DNA from: Streptomyces litmocidini
GTDB lineage: Bacteria; Actinomycetota; Actinomycetes; Streptomycetales; Streptomycetaceae
Direction: 5' to 3'
Length of the DNA stretch: 64,000 nt
Assembly: GCF_014649755.1 (NCBI RefSeq)
Contig: NZ_BMTQ01000014.1
Coordinates: forward strand, 124,001 to 188,000
Of this stretch, positions 33,291 through 40,952 are shown piece by piece (positions within the stretch are counted from its first letter, which is position 1; every line of letters starts with the position of its first letter). A program made the position numbers and the translations under genes. Under the pieces are notes generated by a model. The model was not told the DNA's origin. It worked only from the letters and a program-made list of their open reading frames with translations, and searched no databases.

Positions 33291-35297
33291 GTGCGTACCG
33301 ACACCACCACCCGAAGCGTCCGCAACCTCGGCATCCTCGCCCACGTCGACGCCGGCAAGACCACCGTCACCGAGCGGTTCCTGTTCCTGACCGGCGCCAC
33401 CCACAAGCGCGGCGAGGTCCACGACGGCACGACCGTCACCGACTTCGACCCGCAGGAGCGGGACCGGGGCATCACGATCTTCGCCGCGGCCGTCAGCTGC
33501 GACTGGGCGGGCCACCGGATCAACCTCATCGACACGCCCGGGCACGTCGACTTCTCCGACGAGGTCGAGCGCTCGCTGCGCGTCCTCGACGGCGCCGTCG
33601 CCGTCTTCGACGCCGTCGCGGGCGTCGAGCCGCAGAGCGAGACGGTGTGGCGCCAGGCCGACCGGCACGGGGTGCCGAGGATCGCGTTCGTCAACAAGCT
33701 GGACCGCGCGGGCGCGGAGCTCGACGCCGCCGTGGCGTCGATCCGGGACCGCCTCGGCACCGTCCCGCTCCCCGTCCAGCTGCCCATCGGGCGCGAGGAC
33801 GGCTTCACGGGCGTCGTGGACCTGGTCCGGATGCGGGCGTACGTGTGGGCCGACGGCGCCGACGCTTTCGCCGACCTGCCGGTCCCCGACGACCTCCGGG
33901 ACGAGGCCCGCCACCGCAGGCGGCGCCTGGAGGAGACGGTCGCGGAGCTGCACCCGCGCGCCCTGGAGGAGTTCTGCGAGCGGAACGCGCTCTCCGAGGA
34001 CGTCCTCACGAGCGCCCTGCGCGACCTCACCCTCTCCGGGGAGGCCGTGGTCGTGCTGTGCGGCTCGGCGTACCGCGACCGGGGCATCGAACCGCTGCTC
34101 GACGCCGTCGTCGCGTACCTCCCGGCCCCGTCGGACATGCCGCCGGTGCGCGGCGAGGTCCCGGCGGACCCGGAGGCGCCGTTCACCGCGCTCGCCTTCA
34201 AGGTGAACGCGACGGCCACCGGCCGCATGACCTACCTCCGCGTCTACGCGGGCACGCTCGGGAAGGGGGACACCGTGCTCGACACCACCGCCGGACGTAC
34301 GGAGCGGATCGCCCGCATCCTGCGCGTCCAGGCCGACCGGGCGACGGAGGTGGAGTCGGCGCGCGCCGGTGACATCGTCGCCGTCGTCGGGCCGAAGTCC
34401 GCCCGCGCCGGGGCGACGCTGTGCGCCCCGGACGCGCCGGTCGTCCTCGAACCGCCGACGACCGCCGACCCGGTGGTCTCGGTCGCCGTGGAGGCCCGCC
34501 GCGGCACGGACACGGGCCGGCTCGCGGCGGCCCTCGCCCGGATGACGGACGAGGACCCGTCGCTCGTGGTGCGGTCCGACCCGGAGACGGGCCAGACGGT
34601 CCTGTCCGGTCTCGGCGAGCTGCACCTGGAGGTCGCGGTGGAGAAGCTGCGGCGCGACCGGGGCCTGGAGGTCACGGTCGGCCGCCCGCAGGTGGCGTAC
34701 CGGGAGACGGTGGCGAAGGGCGTCACCGGCCTGCTGCACCGCCACGTCAAACAGGACGGCGGCGCGGGCCAGTTCGCCCACGTCGTCATCGACGTCGAAC
34801 CGACGGAGAACGAGGAGTTCGTCTTCGCCTCCACGGTCACGGGCGGCCGCGTCCCGCAGGAGTACGTCCGCGCGGTCGAGGCCGGCTGCCGGGACGCCCT
34901 CGTCGAGGGTCCCCTCGGCGGCCACCCGGTGACGGGCGTCCGGGTCACGCTCACGGACGGCGCCACGCATCCGAAGGACTCCTCGGAGATGGCGTTCCGT
35001 ACGGCGGGCCGCTTCGCCCTGCGCGAGGCGCTCCGCGCGAGCGTGATGACCCTGCTGGAGCCGGTGGCCGAGGTGACGGTCACCGTGCCCGCCGAGTCGG
35101 TCGGCCCGGTCCTCGGCGACCTCGCGGCCCGCCGGGGCAGGGTCACGGACTCGACGATCCGCTCCGGCACGGCGGTGGTGTCGGCGACGGTCCCGCTGGC
35201 CGAACTCTTCGGCTACGCGTCCCGCCTCCGGGGCCGCACCCAGGGCCGCGGCACCTTCACCACCCGTCCGGCCGGGTACGAGGCGCTCCGGGGCTGA
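33291..35297 (+). CDS. Elongation factor G paralogue (EF-G2-like translation GTPase)
   Basis: 668 residues from GTG 33291. G1 is LAHVDAGKTTVTERF, the switch I/G2 segment is DFDPQERDRGITI, G3 is IDTPGHVDF, G4 is FVNKLDRAG; ERSLRVLDGAVAVFDAVAGVEPQSETVWRQADR is EF-G type rather than TetM type. Domains III-V are present, with the domain IV loop GQFAHVVIDVEP and the C-terminal ELFGYASRLRGRTQGRGTF. It is about 30-40 residues shorter than the housekeeping EF-G. Streptomycetes carry such a second copy, whose role (stress, antibiotic tolerance or ribosome recycling) is not settled. Its 3' end overlaps the convergent ATP-binding gene by 41 bases. Confidence 0.9.
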   Translation: MRTDTTTRSVRNLGILAHVDAGKTTVTERFLFLTGATHKRGEVHDGTTVTDFDPQERDRGITIFAAAVSCDWAGHRINLIDTPGHVDFSDEVERSLRVLDGAVAVFDAVAGVEPQSETVWRQADRHGVPRIAFVNKLDRAGAELDAAVASIRDRLGTVPLPVQLPIGREDGFTGVVDLVRMRAYVWADGADAFADLPVPDDLRDEARHRRRRLEETVAELHPRALEEFCERNALSEDVLTSALRDLTLSGEAVVVLCGSAYRDRGIEPLLDAVVAYLPAPSDMPPVRGEVPADPEAPFTALAFKVNATATGRMTYLRVYAGTLGKGDTVLDTTAGRTERIARILRVQADRATEVESARAGDIVAVVGPKSARAGATLCAPDAPVVLEPPTTADPVVSVAVEARRGTDTGRLAAALARMTDEDPSLVVRSDPETGQTVLSGLGELHLEVAVEKLRRDRGLEVTVGRPQVAYRETVAKGVTGLLHRHVKQDGGAGQFAHVVIDVEPTENEEFVFASTVTGGRVPQEYVRAVEAGCRDALVEGPLGGHPVTGVRVTLTDGATHPKDSSEMAFRTAGRFALREALRASVMTLLEPVAEVTVTVPAESVGPVLGDLAARRGRVTDSTIRSGTAVVSATVPLAELFGYASRLRGRTQGRGTFTTRPAGYEALRG

Positions 35298-35724
35298 GGC
35301 CGAGCTCGGCCCGTACGGTCTTCCCGACCGGTACGCGGTCGGGCACCGCCCACCGCGAGGCGAGCGCCTCGACGAGGAGCAGGCCCCGGCCGCCCTCGTC
35401 GAGGGCCCCCGCGGCCACGGGCGCCGGGCGCCGCTCGCCCCGGGCGTCGGAGGCGTCGATCCGGAGCCGCGGCCCGGGCGCGTACGCGAGCGTCGGCTCG
35501 AAGTCGCGCCCGGGCACCCGGCCGTGGGTGACGGCGTCGGCGGCGGGCTCGGCGACGAGCAGCCCGACGGCGTCGGAGGTCTCGGAGCCGTACGGGAGGT
35601 GCCAGCGGCCCAGCTGGTGGAGGGCGAGCCGGCGGGCGAGGCGGGCGCCGCGCGGGGCCGGGCTGAAGCGCCGGGCGAACGCACGTACGGTGACGGCCGG
35701 TTCGCGGATCGCGGGGGAGGGCAT
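35257..35724 (-). CDS. HATPase-type anti-sigma regulatory protein
   Basis: 155 residues. The body VTVRAFARRFSPAPRGARLARRL, AVGLLVAEPAADAVTHGRV, LRIDASDARGERRP and EGGRGLLLVEALASRW follows the GHKL/RsbW-type kinase fold of streptomycete ATP-binding regulators. The usual N-box Asn (ELxTNAxxH) is replaced: the sequence reads EPAADAVTH, so ATP/Mg binding may be altered. It sits divergently from the DUF397 pseudogene, as in whiJ-type clusters, but no XRE helix-turn-helix gene is present between them. It ends inside the 3' end of the EF-G paralogue (41-base convergent overlap). Confidence 0.82.
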   Translation of the reverse strand: MPSPAIREPAVTVRAFARRFSPAPRGARLARRLALHQLGRWHLPYGSETSDAVGLLVAEPAADAVTHGRVPGRDFEPTLAYAPGPRLRIDASDARGERRPAPVAAGALDEGGRGLLLVEALASRWAVPDRVPVGKTVRAELGLSPGAPRTRPDGW

Positions 35725-35886
35725 GGGGCCGATCTCGCGTCGCGCGGCGGGAGTTGCCGGCTCAGAGACCCGTACGCCGCACAGCGTACGGGTTCACTCT
35801 CTGGACCGTGTCGGTCACTTTCGGTGAAACTGGACGGGTTCGGTAGAAGCATCCGTGGGCCTATTGCGGGAGATTCGAGGAGCGCG

Positions 35887-36066
35887 ATGAGCACCACCGG
35901 ACTGGCCTGGTCCAAGAGCGGCTACAGCAGCGGAAGCGGCGACAACTGAGCCGAGGTCGCCACCGGCCCCACCACCGTCCACGTCCGCGACTCCGAGAAC
36001 CCCACCGGTCCCCGCCTCGCCCTGGCTCCCTCGGCCTGGACGGAGTCCATCGGTCAGCTCGGCTGA
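35887..36066 (+). pseudogene. DUF397 protein gene interrupted by TGA at conserved Cys codon
   Basis: With GAGGAG before the ATG, 60 codons encode STTGLAWSKSGYSSGSGDN, then TGA at 35947, then AEVATGPTTVHVRDSENPT, GPRLALAPSAWTESIGQLG and a stop. Intact DUF397 proteins have Asn-Cys-(V/A)-E-V-A here, so the TGA replaces Cys. Everything else is conserved. The 20-residue N-terminal peptide alone is unlikely to work. Streptomycete DUF397 genes usually pair with an XRE regulator and an ATP-binding protein; the XRE gene is missing here. TGA read-through or selenocysteine is an alternative, but less likely than a nonsense mutation. Confidence 0.8.
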
Positions 36067-36193
36067 GGAAGCATCACCTCCATGTCCTCGGTTCGTAACG
36101 AGCCGGAGCAAAGCCGAATGGGGCGGCCGTCCCCGAGCAGAATCGGCTCGTCGGCAACACGTTCGAGCCATGCGTCATACACGGGGGACCACC

Positions 36194-36901
36194 ATGCGCG
36201 CTGCCCGCAGGAGCTGGAAGAGGTACGCCCTGGGAGCCGCGGCCGCCGCCGCGCTCCTCTCGTCCACGGCGTGCGGGCCGGACGGCGGTGCGGGGGACGG
36301 GGCGGCGAGCCCGGCCCCGTCCGGTACCGCGAGCGCGACCGCCTCCGCCCGGCCGACCACCGCGAACCCGACCACCGAGGCCCCGCGGCCCACCGCGACC
36401 CGCTCCGCGAAGCCCGGCGCCACGGCCTCCGGCACCGGCTCCGGTGGCGGCAGCAAGGAGAACGCCCCGGCCTGCGGCGACCAGGACCTCTCGATCGGCA
36501 CGTCGTACTGGGCGCACGACTCGGGTCAGCACCTCCTGATCACGGCCACCAACGTCACCGACAAGCCCTGCACGCTCCACCACTACCCCTTCATCACCTT
36601 CGGACAGGACACCGACGGTCCGCTCCCGCCGATGGAGTCCCCGGCGAAGGCCCTCGCCACGATCGGGCCGAAGGAGAAGGCGTACGCGGGGGTGAAGCTG
36701 TTCCTGGGCGGCGAGAGGACGAAGACGTACGAGTCGTTCGGCATCGCGTACCAGGACCCGGAGAGCGGCGACGCCGGGTCGCCGATCGACGTCGCGCTGT
36801 CCGACGACGTCCAGTTCGTCACCGTCGGCCAGAAGCCGTCGGTCACGTTCTGGAACCTCGACCGCGGCGAGGTCGAAAGGTTCGTGTTCAAGGCCAGGTG
36901 A
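36194..36901 (+). CDS. DUF4232-type lipoprotein
   Basis: 235 residues from ATG 36194 (GGGGGACCACC upstream). A basic N-terminus, hydrophobic stretch and lipobox SSTAC mark a lipoprotein, followed by a Thr/Ser/Pro/Ala-rich wall-spanning linker to about residue 85. The globular part (CGDQDLSIGTSYWAHDSGQHLLITATN, TDKPCTLHHYPFITFG; pieces given) has two cysteines likely to form a disulfide and is typical of DUF4232 surface proteins. Function unknown; it is on the cell surface. Confidence 0.85.
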   Translation: MRAARRSWKRYALGAAAAAALLSSTACGPDGGAGDGAASPAPSGTASATASARPTTANPTTEAPRPTATRSAKPGATASGTGSGGGSKENAPACGDQDLSIGTSYWAHDSGQHLLITATNVTDKPCTLHHYPFITFGQDTDGPLPPMESPAKALATIGPKEKAYAGVKLFLGGERTKTYESFGIAYQDPESGDAGSPIDVALSDDVQFVTVGQKPSVTFWNLDRGEVERFVFKAR

Positions 36902-36978
36902 CCCGTGTGCCAGGATGCGGGGGCAGGCCGTCCGCCGCACGCGGCCGGCCTGCGCCGTACGACACGAGGAGCGACACG

Positions 36979-37764
36979 ATGAGCACGAGCCCCGCCGGCT
37001 ACCTCTCCGGCCTGTTCTCGCTCCAGGGGCGGAACGCCCTGGTCACCGGCGGCAGTTCCGGCATCGGCAGGGCCGTCGCCGGGGCCCTGGCCCGCGCGGG
37101 GGCGAGCGTGGTGGTCCTGGCCCGCAAGGAGGCCGAACTCGTGGCGACGGTCGACGAGTTGACGGCCGACGGCTGTCGGGCGGCCTGGGTGAGCGCCGAC
37201 CTGAGCACCCGGGAGGGCATCAAGGCGGGGGCGGAGGCCGCGGTGGCCGCCTTCGGTGAGCCGGACGTCCTGGTGAACTCGGCCGGCGTCAACCTCCGTC
37301 CGCCGTTCGGCGAGCTGGGTGAGGAGGTGTGGGACACGACGATGACCGTGAACCTGGAGGCGCCGTTCCTCCTCGGGCAGCGCTTCGGGCCCGGGATGGC
37401 CGAGCGGGGCTTCGGCCGGATCATCCACATCACCTCGCAGCAGGCGCACCGCGCGTTCGTCCGGAGCGGGGCGTACGGGGTGTCCAAGGGCGCCCTGGAG
37501 TCGCTGGCCCGTTCGCAGGCCGAGGCCTGGTCCCCGTACGGGGTCACCGCCAACACCCTGGTCCCCGGCTTCGTGATGACCCCGCTCAACCGGCGCCTCT
37601 CCTCCGACCCGGAGAAGGTGGCCGCCCTGGCCGCCCGCACGATGGTCGGCCGCAACGGCCTGGCGGAGGACTTCGCGGGCGCGGCCGTCTTCCTGGCGAG
37701 CGCCTCCTCCGCGTACGTCACGGGCCAGTCGCTCTTCGTGGACGGCGGCTTCTCCGTCCACTGA
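36979..37764 (+). CDS. SDR family NAD(P)-dependent oxidoreductase
   Basis: 261 residues, classical short-chain dehydrogenase. Cofactor motif TGGSSGIGRAVAG, NSAG motif (VLVNSAGVN), the catalytic tetrad Asn (NLEAP), Ser (HITSQQAH), Tyr and Lys (YGVSKGALE), and a PGFVMTPLN segment. The C-terminus SSAYVTGQSLFVDGGFSVH is typical of gluconate 5-dehydrogenase and 3-oxoacyl reductase types. Substrate not predictable. ATG 36979 has GAGGAGCG ten bases upstream. Confidence 0.93.
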   Translation: MSTSPAGYLSGLFSLQGRNALVTGGSSGIGRAVAGALARAGASVVVLARKEAELVATVDELTADGCRAAWVSADLSTREGIKAGAEAAVAAFGEPDVLVNSAGVNLRPPFGELGEEVWDTTMTVNLEAPFLLGQRFGPGMAERGFGRIIHITSQQAHRAFVRSGAYGVSKGALESLARSQAEAWSPYGVTANTLVPGFVMTPLNRRLSSDPEKVAALAARTMVGRNGLAEDFAGAAVFLASASSAYVTGQSLFVDGGFSVH

Positions 37765-37778
37765 GGACGGCGCTCGGG

Positions 37779-38243
37779 TCAGACGTGGAAGTCCTCCGCG
37801 TCCTGCATGGGATACCCGTAGAGGTCGGTCATCGCCCCGTACTTGCCGGTGCCCATGTAGTAGTTGCCGGTGTGGTGCAGGCAGAAGAACCGGCTCCGCT
37901 CGTCCACGACGATCACCTCGCCCTCCGAGGAGTCCCAGCCGACGGGGAAGAGCCGCACGCCCAGGTTGCGGCTCAGCTCCGCGATCTCCTCGGCGGTGCT
38001 GTCCCGGACGATGACCGGCTCGAAGTGCAGGTGATCCCCGCGCCGCGCGTCGAGGGTCAGGCGGAGGCCCGCGTGCTCGGCGAGGAATTCGGTGGCGGCG
38101 GTGAACGGCTCGACGGGGAACCCTGCGTTCCGGGTCTCCTCGACGACCTCCGCCACGAACGCCGCCGCCTGCTCGGCGACGTCCCGTCCCGGGAACCACC
38201 CGTGCTCCCGGAACCAGGCGTCGACGTCCTCCGGGGTGTTCAT
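37779..38243 (-). CDS. SUKH-3 domain immunity protein
   Basis: 154 residues. RNAGFPVEPFTAATEFLAEHAGLRL, DARRGDHLHFEP, LSRNLGVRLFPVGWDSSEGEVIVVDERSRFFCLHHTGNYYMG (given in pieces) match SUKH-3, a family of cytoplasmic immunity proteins for polymorphic nuclease and deaminase toxins. Its start ATG lies immediately after the remains of a deaminase toxin (38244-38661) whose last frame reads straight into it. It is thus likely the orphaned immunity partner. Convergent with the SDR gene after 14 bases. Confidence 0.85.
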   Translation of the reverse strand: MNTPEDVDAWFREHGWFPGRDVAEQAAAFVAEVVEETRNAGFPVEPFTAATEFLAEHAGLRLTLDARRGDHLHFEPVIVRDSTAEEIAELSRNLGVRLFPVGWDSSEGEVIVVDERSRFFCLHHTGNYYMGTGKYGAMTDLYGYPMQDAEDFHV

Positions 38244-38661
38244 CTGCGGCACGTGTGCTCCTTGTCCTGCGTACGTCGTGACGCCGACCACGTCCATGGC
38301 CATCGCGCGGGACCGGCACGGCGGCTCGTGCTCGCCGTGACCGAGGGGTGGGCCTTGACCTGCCCGCCGATCTGCGCGCCGTGGACCTGGGAGCCCTTCA
38401 CGGCGTCGCGGACGTGGCCGACCGAGGCGATCCCGGTGCCGACGGGGCCCAGCCGCCGGAGCCGGTCCGAGACGAGGTTCGCCCCGGCGCACTTTCCATG
38501 GCCCGCACCGGGGGAACCGCCCTCGGCCCTGATCTTCCGGTCGACCTGATCGTAGATCGACCGCATCGCCGGGTGCGGGTCGGGGGTCCTCCGGCCGGCT
38601 CCCCCGGTGGCGCCGGAGCGGCTGGTGGCGACGCCGTCCTGCAGGTCGGTGAACCGCCGTC
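38244..38661 (-). pseudogene. Decayed YwqJ-type deaminase toxin fragment
   Basis: From just after the amidotransferase stop, one frame reads RFTDLQDGVATSRSG, PHPAMRSIYDQVDRKIR, GHGKCAGANLVSDRLR and HVRDAVKGSQVHGAQ. Near base 38348 the match shifts frame and continues GHGEHEPPCRSRAMAMDVVGVTTY, to the SUKH-3 start. The order of motifs is that of YwqJ-related deaminases found at the ends of polymorphic toxins, but the (C/H)AE catalytic Glu is Gly here (KCAG), the second zinc Cys of PPCxxC is Arg, and the frame is broken. No start, secretion or RHS portion is visible. A dead toxin fragment beside its immunity gene. Confidence 0.7.
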
Positions 38662-39396
38662 CTAGGTGCGCGCGTGCGTGGTCGCCGCCACCGCCAGCGC
38701 CCGGACCAGCGGGTGCGGCACGGTGCCGTCGCCCGCCAGTTCCGGCTGGAAGAGGGTCGCGAGGAAGAAGGGGTGCGAGGGGAGTTCGGCGATGCGGATG
38801 CCGCCCTCCTCGTCCGCGCCCGTGAAGCGCAGGCCGTGCGCCCGCAGGGTGTCCAGGTGGCGGCTGTCCGGGCCGTAGTCGCAGTGGTACCGCTCCGTCG
38901 TCCGCTCCGCGCCGAGCGCCTTCTCGGCGAGCGAGCCGGGGGTGACCCGTACGACGCCCTCATGGCCCACGAGCGAGCAGGCCAGCGGCGCGATCAGCAG
39001 GTCGTGCGCGTCGGCCGTCGGGTCGTTCTCGGCGTGCGCCGCCCGCTCCAGGCCGCAGACGTCCCGCGCGTACTCGATCAGGGCGTGCTGGAAGCCGGCG
39101 CAGGTGCCGAGGAACGGGATGCCGTCCTCGCGGGCCGTACGGATCGCCGCGAGCACCCCCGCCTCGCTGGCGTACGGGCTGCCCGGCAGCACCCACACCG
39201 CGTCGAAGCCCTCCACCGCGCCCGGGGCCCCCGCGTCGACCGACGGGATCCAGTACGCGTCGAGCGCGATCCCGTCCCGCTCGGCGAGGGCGTCCAGGAG
39301 GACCGGGACGCGGACGTGCGAGCGGACGTGCGGGGAGCGGTCGCCGACCAGGGCGATCCGGGGGACGTGCGGGTGGGCGGGCGTGTTCGTGTTCAT
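38662..39396 (-). CDS. Class I glutamine amidotransferase-like protein (CTP synthase C-terminal-related)
   Basis: 244 residues from ATG 39396. VWVLPGSPYASEAGVLAAIRTA and the nucleophile elbow FLGTCAGFQHALIEYARDV (Cys in GTCAGFQH) are class I amidotransferase-like, and HPFFLATLFQPEL resembles the His-x-Glu end segment but with Gln-Pro-Glu. A second cysteine lies in TERYHCDYGP. It corresponds to the 'CTP synthase C-terminal region-related (seleno)protein' group; this copy uses Cys codons throughout. No synthase domain is attached, so it may hydrolyse glutamine or a related substrate. Divergent from the TPR gene across 96 bases. Confidence 0.82.
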   Translation of the reverse strand: MNTNTPAHPHVPRIALVGDRSPHVRSHVRVPVLLDALAERDGIALDAYWIPSVDAGAPGAVEGFDAVWVLPGSPYASEAGVLAAIRTAREDGIPFLGTCAGFQHALIEYARDVCGLERAAHAENDPTADAHDLLIAPLACSLVGHEGVVRVTPGSLAEKALGAERTTERYHCDYGPDSRHLDTLRAHGLRFTGADEEGGIRIAELPSHPFFLATLFQPELAGDGTVPHPLVRALAVAATTHART

Positions 39397-39492
39397 GGCC
39401 ACCATGCTGGGCGGGCACCCTCGTTCACGTCCAACGATGATTCCTGCACTTGCCATCACGAACGCTTATGACCCTCCGGATAGGGTGGCCCC

Positions 39493-40017
39493 ATGACGAA
39501 CGATCTCGACTGGGACACCCGCGTCGCCGCGCTCTGGGAGCGCCTCGACGAGCACGAGCCCGCCGACTTCCGCGCCCGCGTCGCCGCACTCGCCGCCGAA
39601 AGGCCCGCCGACGACCCGGCCGCCGTCTTCGAGCAGGGCGCCGCCCACGACTCCACCGGCATGCCAGAGGAAGCCGTCGCCCACTACCAGCGGGCCCTCG
39701 ACCTCGGCCTCACCGGCCTGCGCCGCCGACGGGCCGTCATCCAGCTCGCCAGCAGCCTGCGCAACCTCGGCCGCCCCGACCGCAGCGTCGAACTCCTCAC
39801 CGCCGAGCGCGCCCTCCCCGCCGACCGGCTCGACGCCGACGAGCGGGCGCTCTCCGGCGCCGTCGACGCCTTCCTCGCCCTCGCCCTCGCCGACACCGGC
39901 CGCGACCGCGAGGCCGCCTCCCTCGCCCTCGGCGCCCTCGCGCCCCTGCTGCCCCGCTACAACCGCTCCCTCGCCCACTACGCCAAGGACCTGCTGAAGA
40001 CCCCCTCCGGGTCCTGA
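39493..40017 (+). CDS. Tetratricopeptide-repeat protein
   Basis: 174 residues, alpha-helical throughout. Helical pairs such as PAAVFEQGAAHDSTGMPEEAVAHYQRALD, RRRAVIQLASSLRNLGRPDRSVELL and ALSGAVDAFLALALADTGRDREAASLAL (cited in parts: AHYQRALDLG, LASSLRNLGR, LALADTGRDREA) form about three TPR units. It lacks export signals. It is four bases upstream of the LysR gene on the same strand, so they share a transcript and may be functionally linked. No enzymatic role. Confidence 0.85.
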   Translation: MTNDLDWDTRVAALWERLDEHEPADFRARVAALAAERPADDPAAVFEQGAAHDSTGMPEEAVAHYQRALDLGLTGLRRRRAVIQLASSLRNLGRPDRSVELLTAERALPADRLDADERALSGAVDAFLALALADTGRDREAASLALGALAPLLPRYNRSLAHYAKDLLKTPSGS

Positions 40018-40021
40018 CCCC

Positions 40022-40903
40022 ATGGACCCGCACCTCCTCCGCACGTACGTCACCGTCGCCCGCCTCGCCTCCTTCTCCGAGGCGGCGCGCGACCTCGGCT
40101 ACACCCAGTCCGCCGTCTCCCAGCACATCGCCGCCCTGGAGAGCGACCTCGGACTGCCCCTGCTCACCCGGCGGCCCGTCGCCCCCACCCCGGCCGGGGA
40201 GCGGCTGCTCGAACACGCCGGGGCGCTGCTGCTCCGCCTCGACGCGGCCCGCGCCGACCTCGACCGGTTCACCGCCGCGCCCCGCGCGACCCTGGACGTC
40301 GCCGCCTCCCCGCTCGCCCTCACCGCCCGCGTCCTCGCCGCCCTGCCCGCCACCGGTGTCACCCTGCGGGCCCTGCCCCGCGAGAGGGTGCCCGTCGCCG
40401 TCGCCACCGGCGAGGCCGACGCCGGGCTCGTCGACGGCATCGCCGCCCCCAGCGACCCGCTGCGGCTGCCCGACGTCGCCCCGCTCGCCGCGACCGGCGT
40501 CGCCGAGGAACCGCTCGCCGTCGTCCTGCCCGGCCGGCACCCCCTCGCCCGACGTCCCGGACTCCGCCTCGACGACCTCGTCGACGCCCGCTGGCTGGAC
40601 GCCCCCGCCGCCGGCATCCCCCTCGACCGGCTGCGGGCCGTCCACGGCGGCCCCGCGGGGCGCGGCTTCCGCACCGCCCTGCGCTACGAGGGCGCCGACA
40701 CCCGCACCCTCGCCGCCCTGGCCGCCGCCGGGCACGGGCTCGTCCTGCTGCCGCTGTCCGCGGCGGACGGCGCCCCCGGTGCCGCCGCCGTCCCCCTGGT
40801 CGCGCCCCGGCTCGTCCACCGTGTCGAACTCCTCCTGCCGGCGGGCGCCCACGGCGAACCGCCCGGTCCCGTGGCCGAGTTCACGGGACGGCTGAAGGGC
40901 TGA
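40022..40903 (+). CDS. LysR-type transcriptional regulator
   Basis: 293 residues. The N-terminal helix-turn-helix is classical: LRTYVTVARLASFSEAARDLGYTQSAVSQHIAALESDLG with LLTRRPVAPTPAGERLLEHA (cited in parts). A periplasmic-binding-like effector domain from about residue 90 follows. It likely regulates itself or the divergent amidotransferase gene; the 96-base gap 39397-39492 upstream of the TPR gene is the natural place for its binding site, although no perfect T-N11-A palindrome was identified there. Confidence 0.93.
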   Translation: MDPHLLRTYVTVARLASFSEAARDLGYTQSAVSQHIAALESDLGLPLLTRRPVAPTPAGERLLEHAGALLLRLDAARADLDRFTAAPRATLDVAASPLALTARVLAALPATGVTLRALPRERVPVAVATGEADAGLVDGIAAPSDPLRLPDVAPLAATGVAEEPLAVVLPGRHPLARRPGLRLDDLVDARWLDAPAAGIPLDRLRAVHGGPAGRGFRTALRYEGADTRTLAALAAAGHGLVLLPLSAADGAPGAAAVPLVAPRLVHRVELLLPAGAHGEPPGPVAEFTGRLKG

Positions 40904-40952
40904 CACCCGCAGTCGCTACCCTGGGCGCAACGGCGACGGAAGGCGGACGGGC

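Noticed and set aside
33291..35297. EF-G paralogue considered as a TetM/OtrA ribosomal protection protein
   Set aside because: The G-domain segments (ERSLRVLDGAVAVFDAVAGVEPQSETVWRQADR type) and overall length fit EF-G better than TetM-family proteins, so tetracycline resistance is not claimed.
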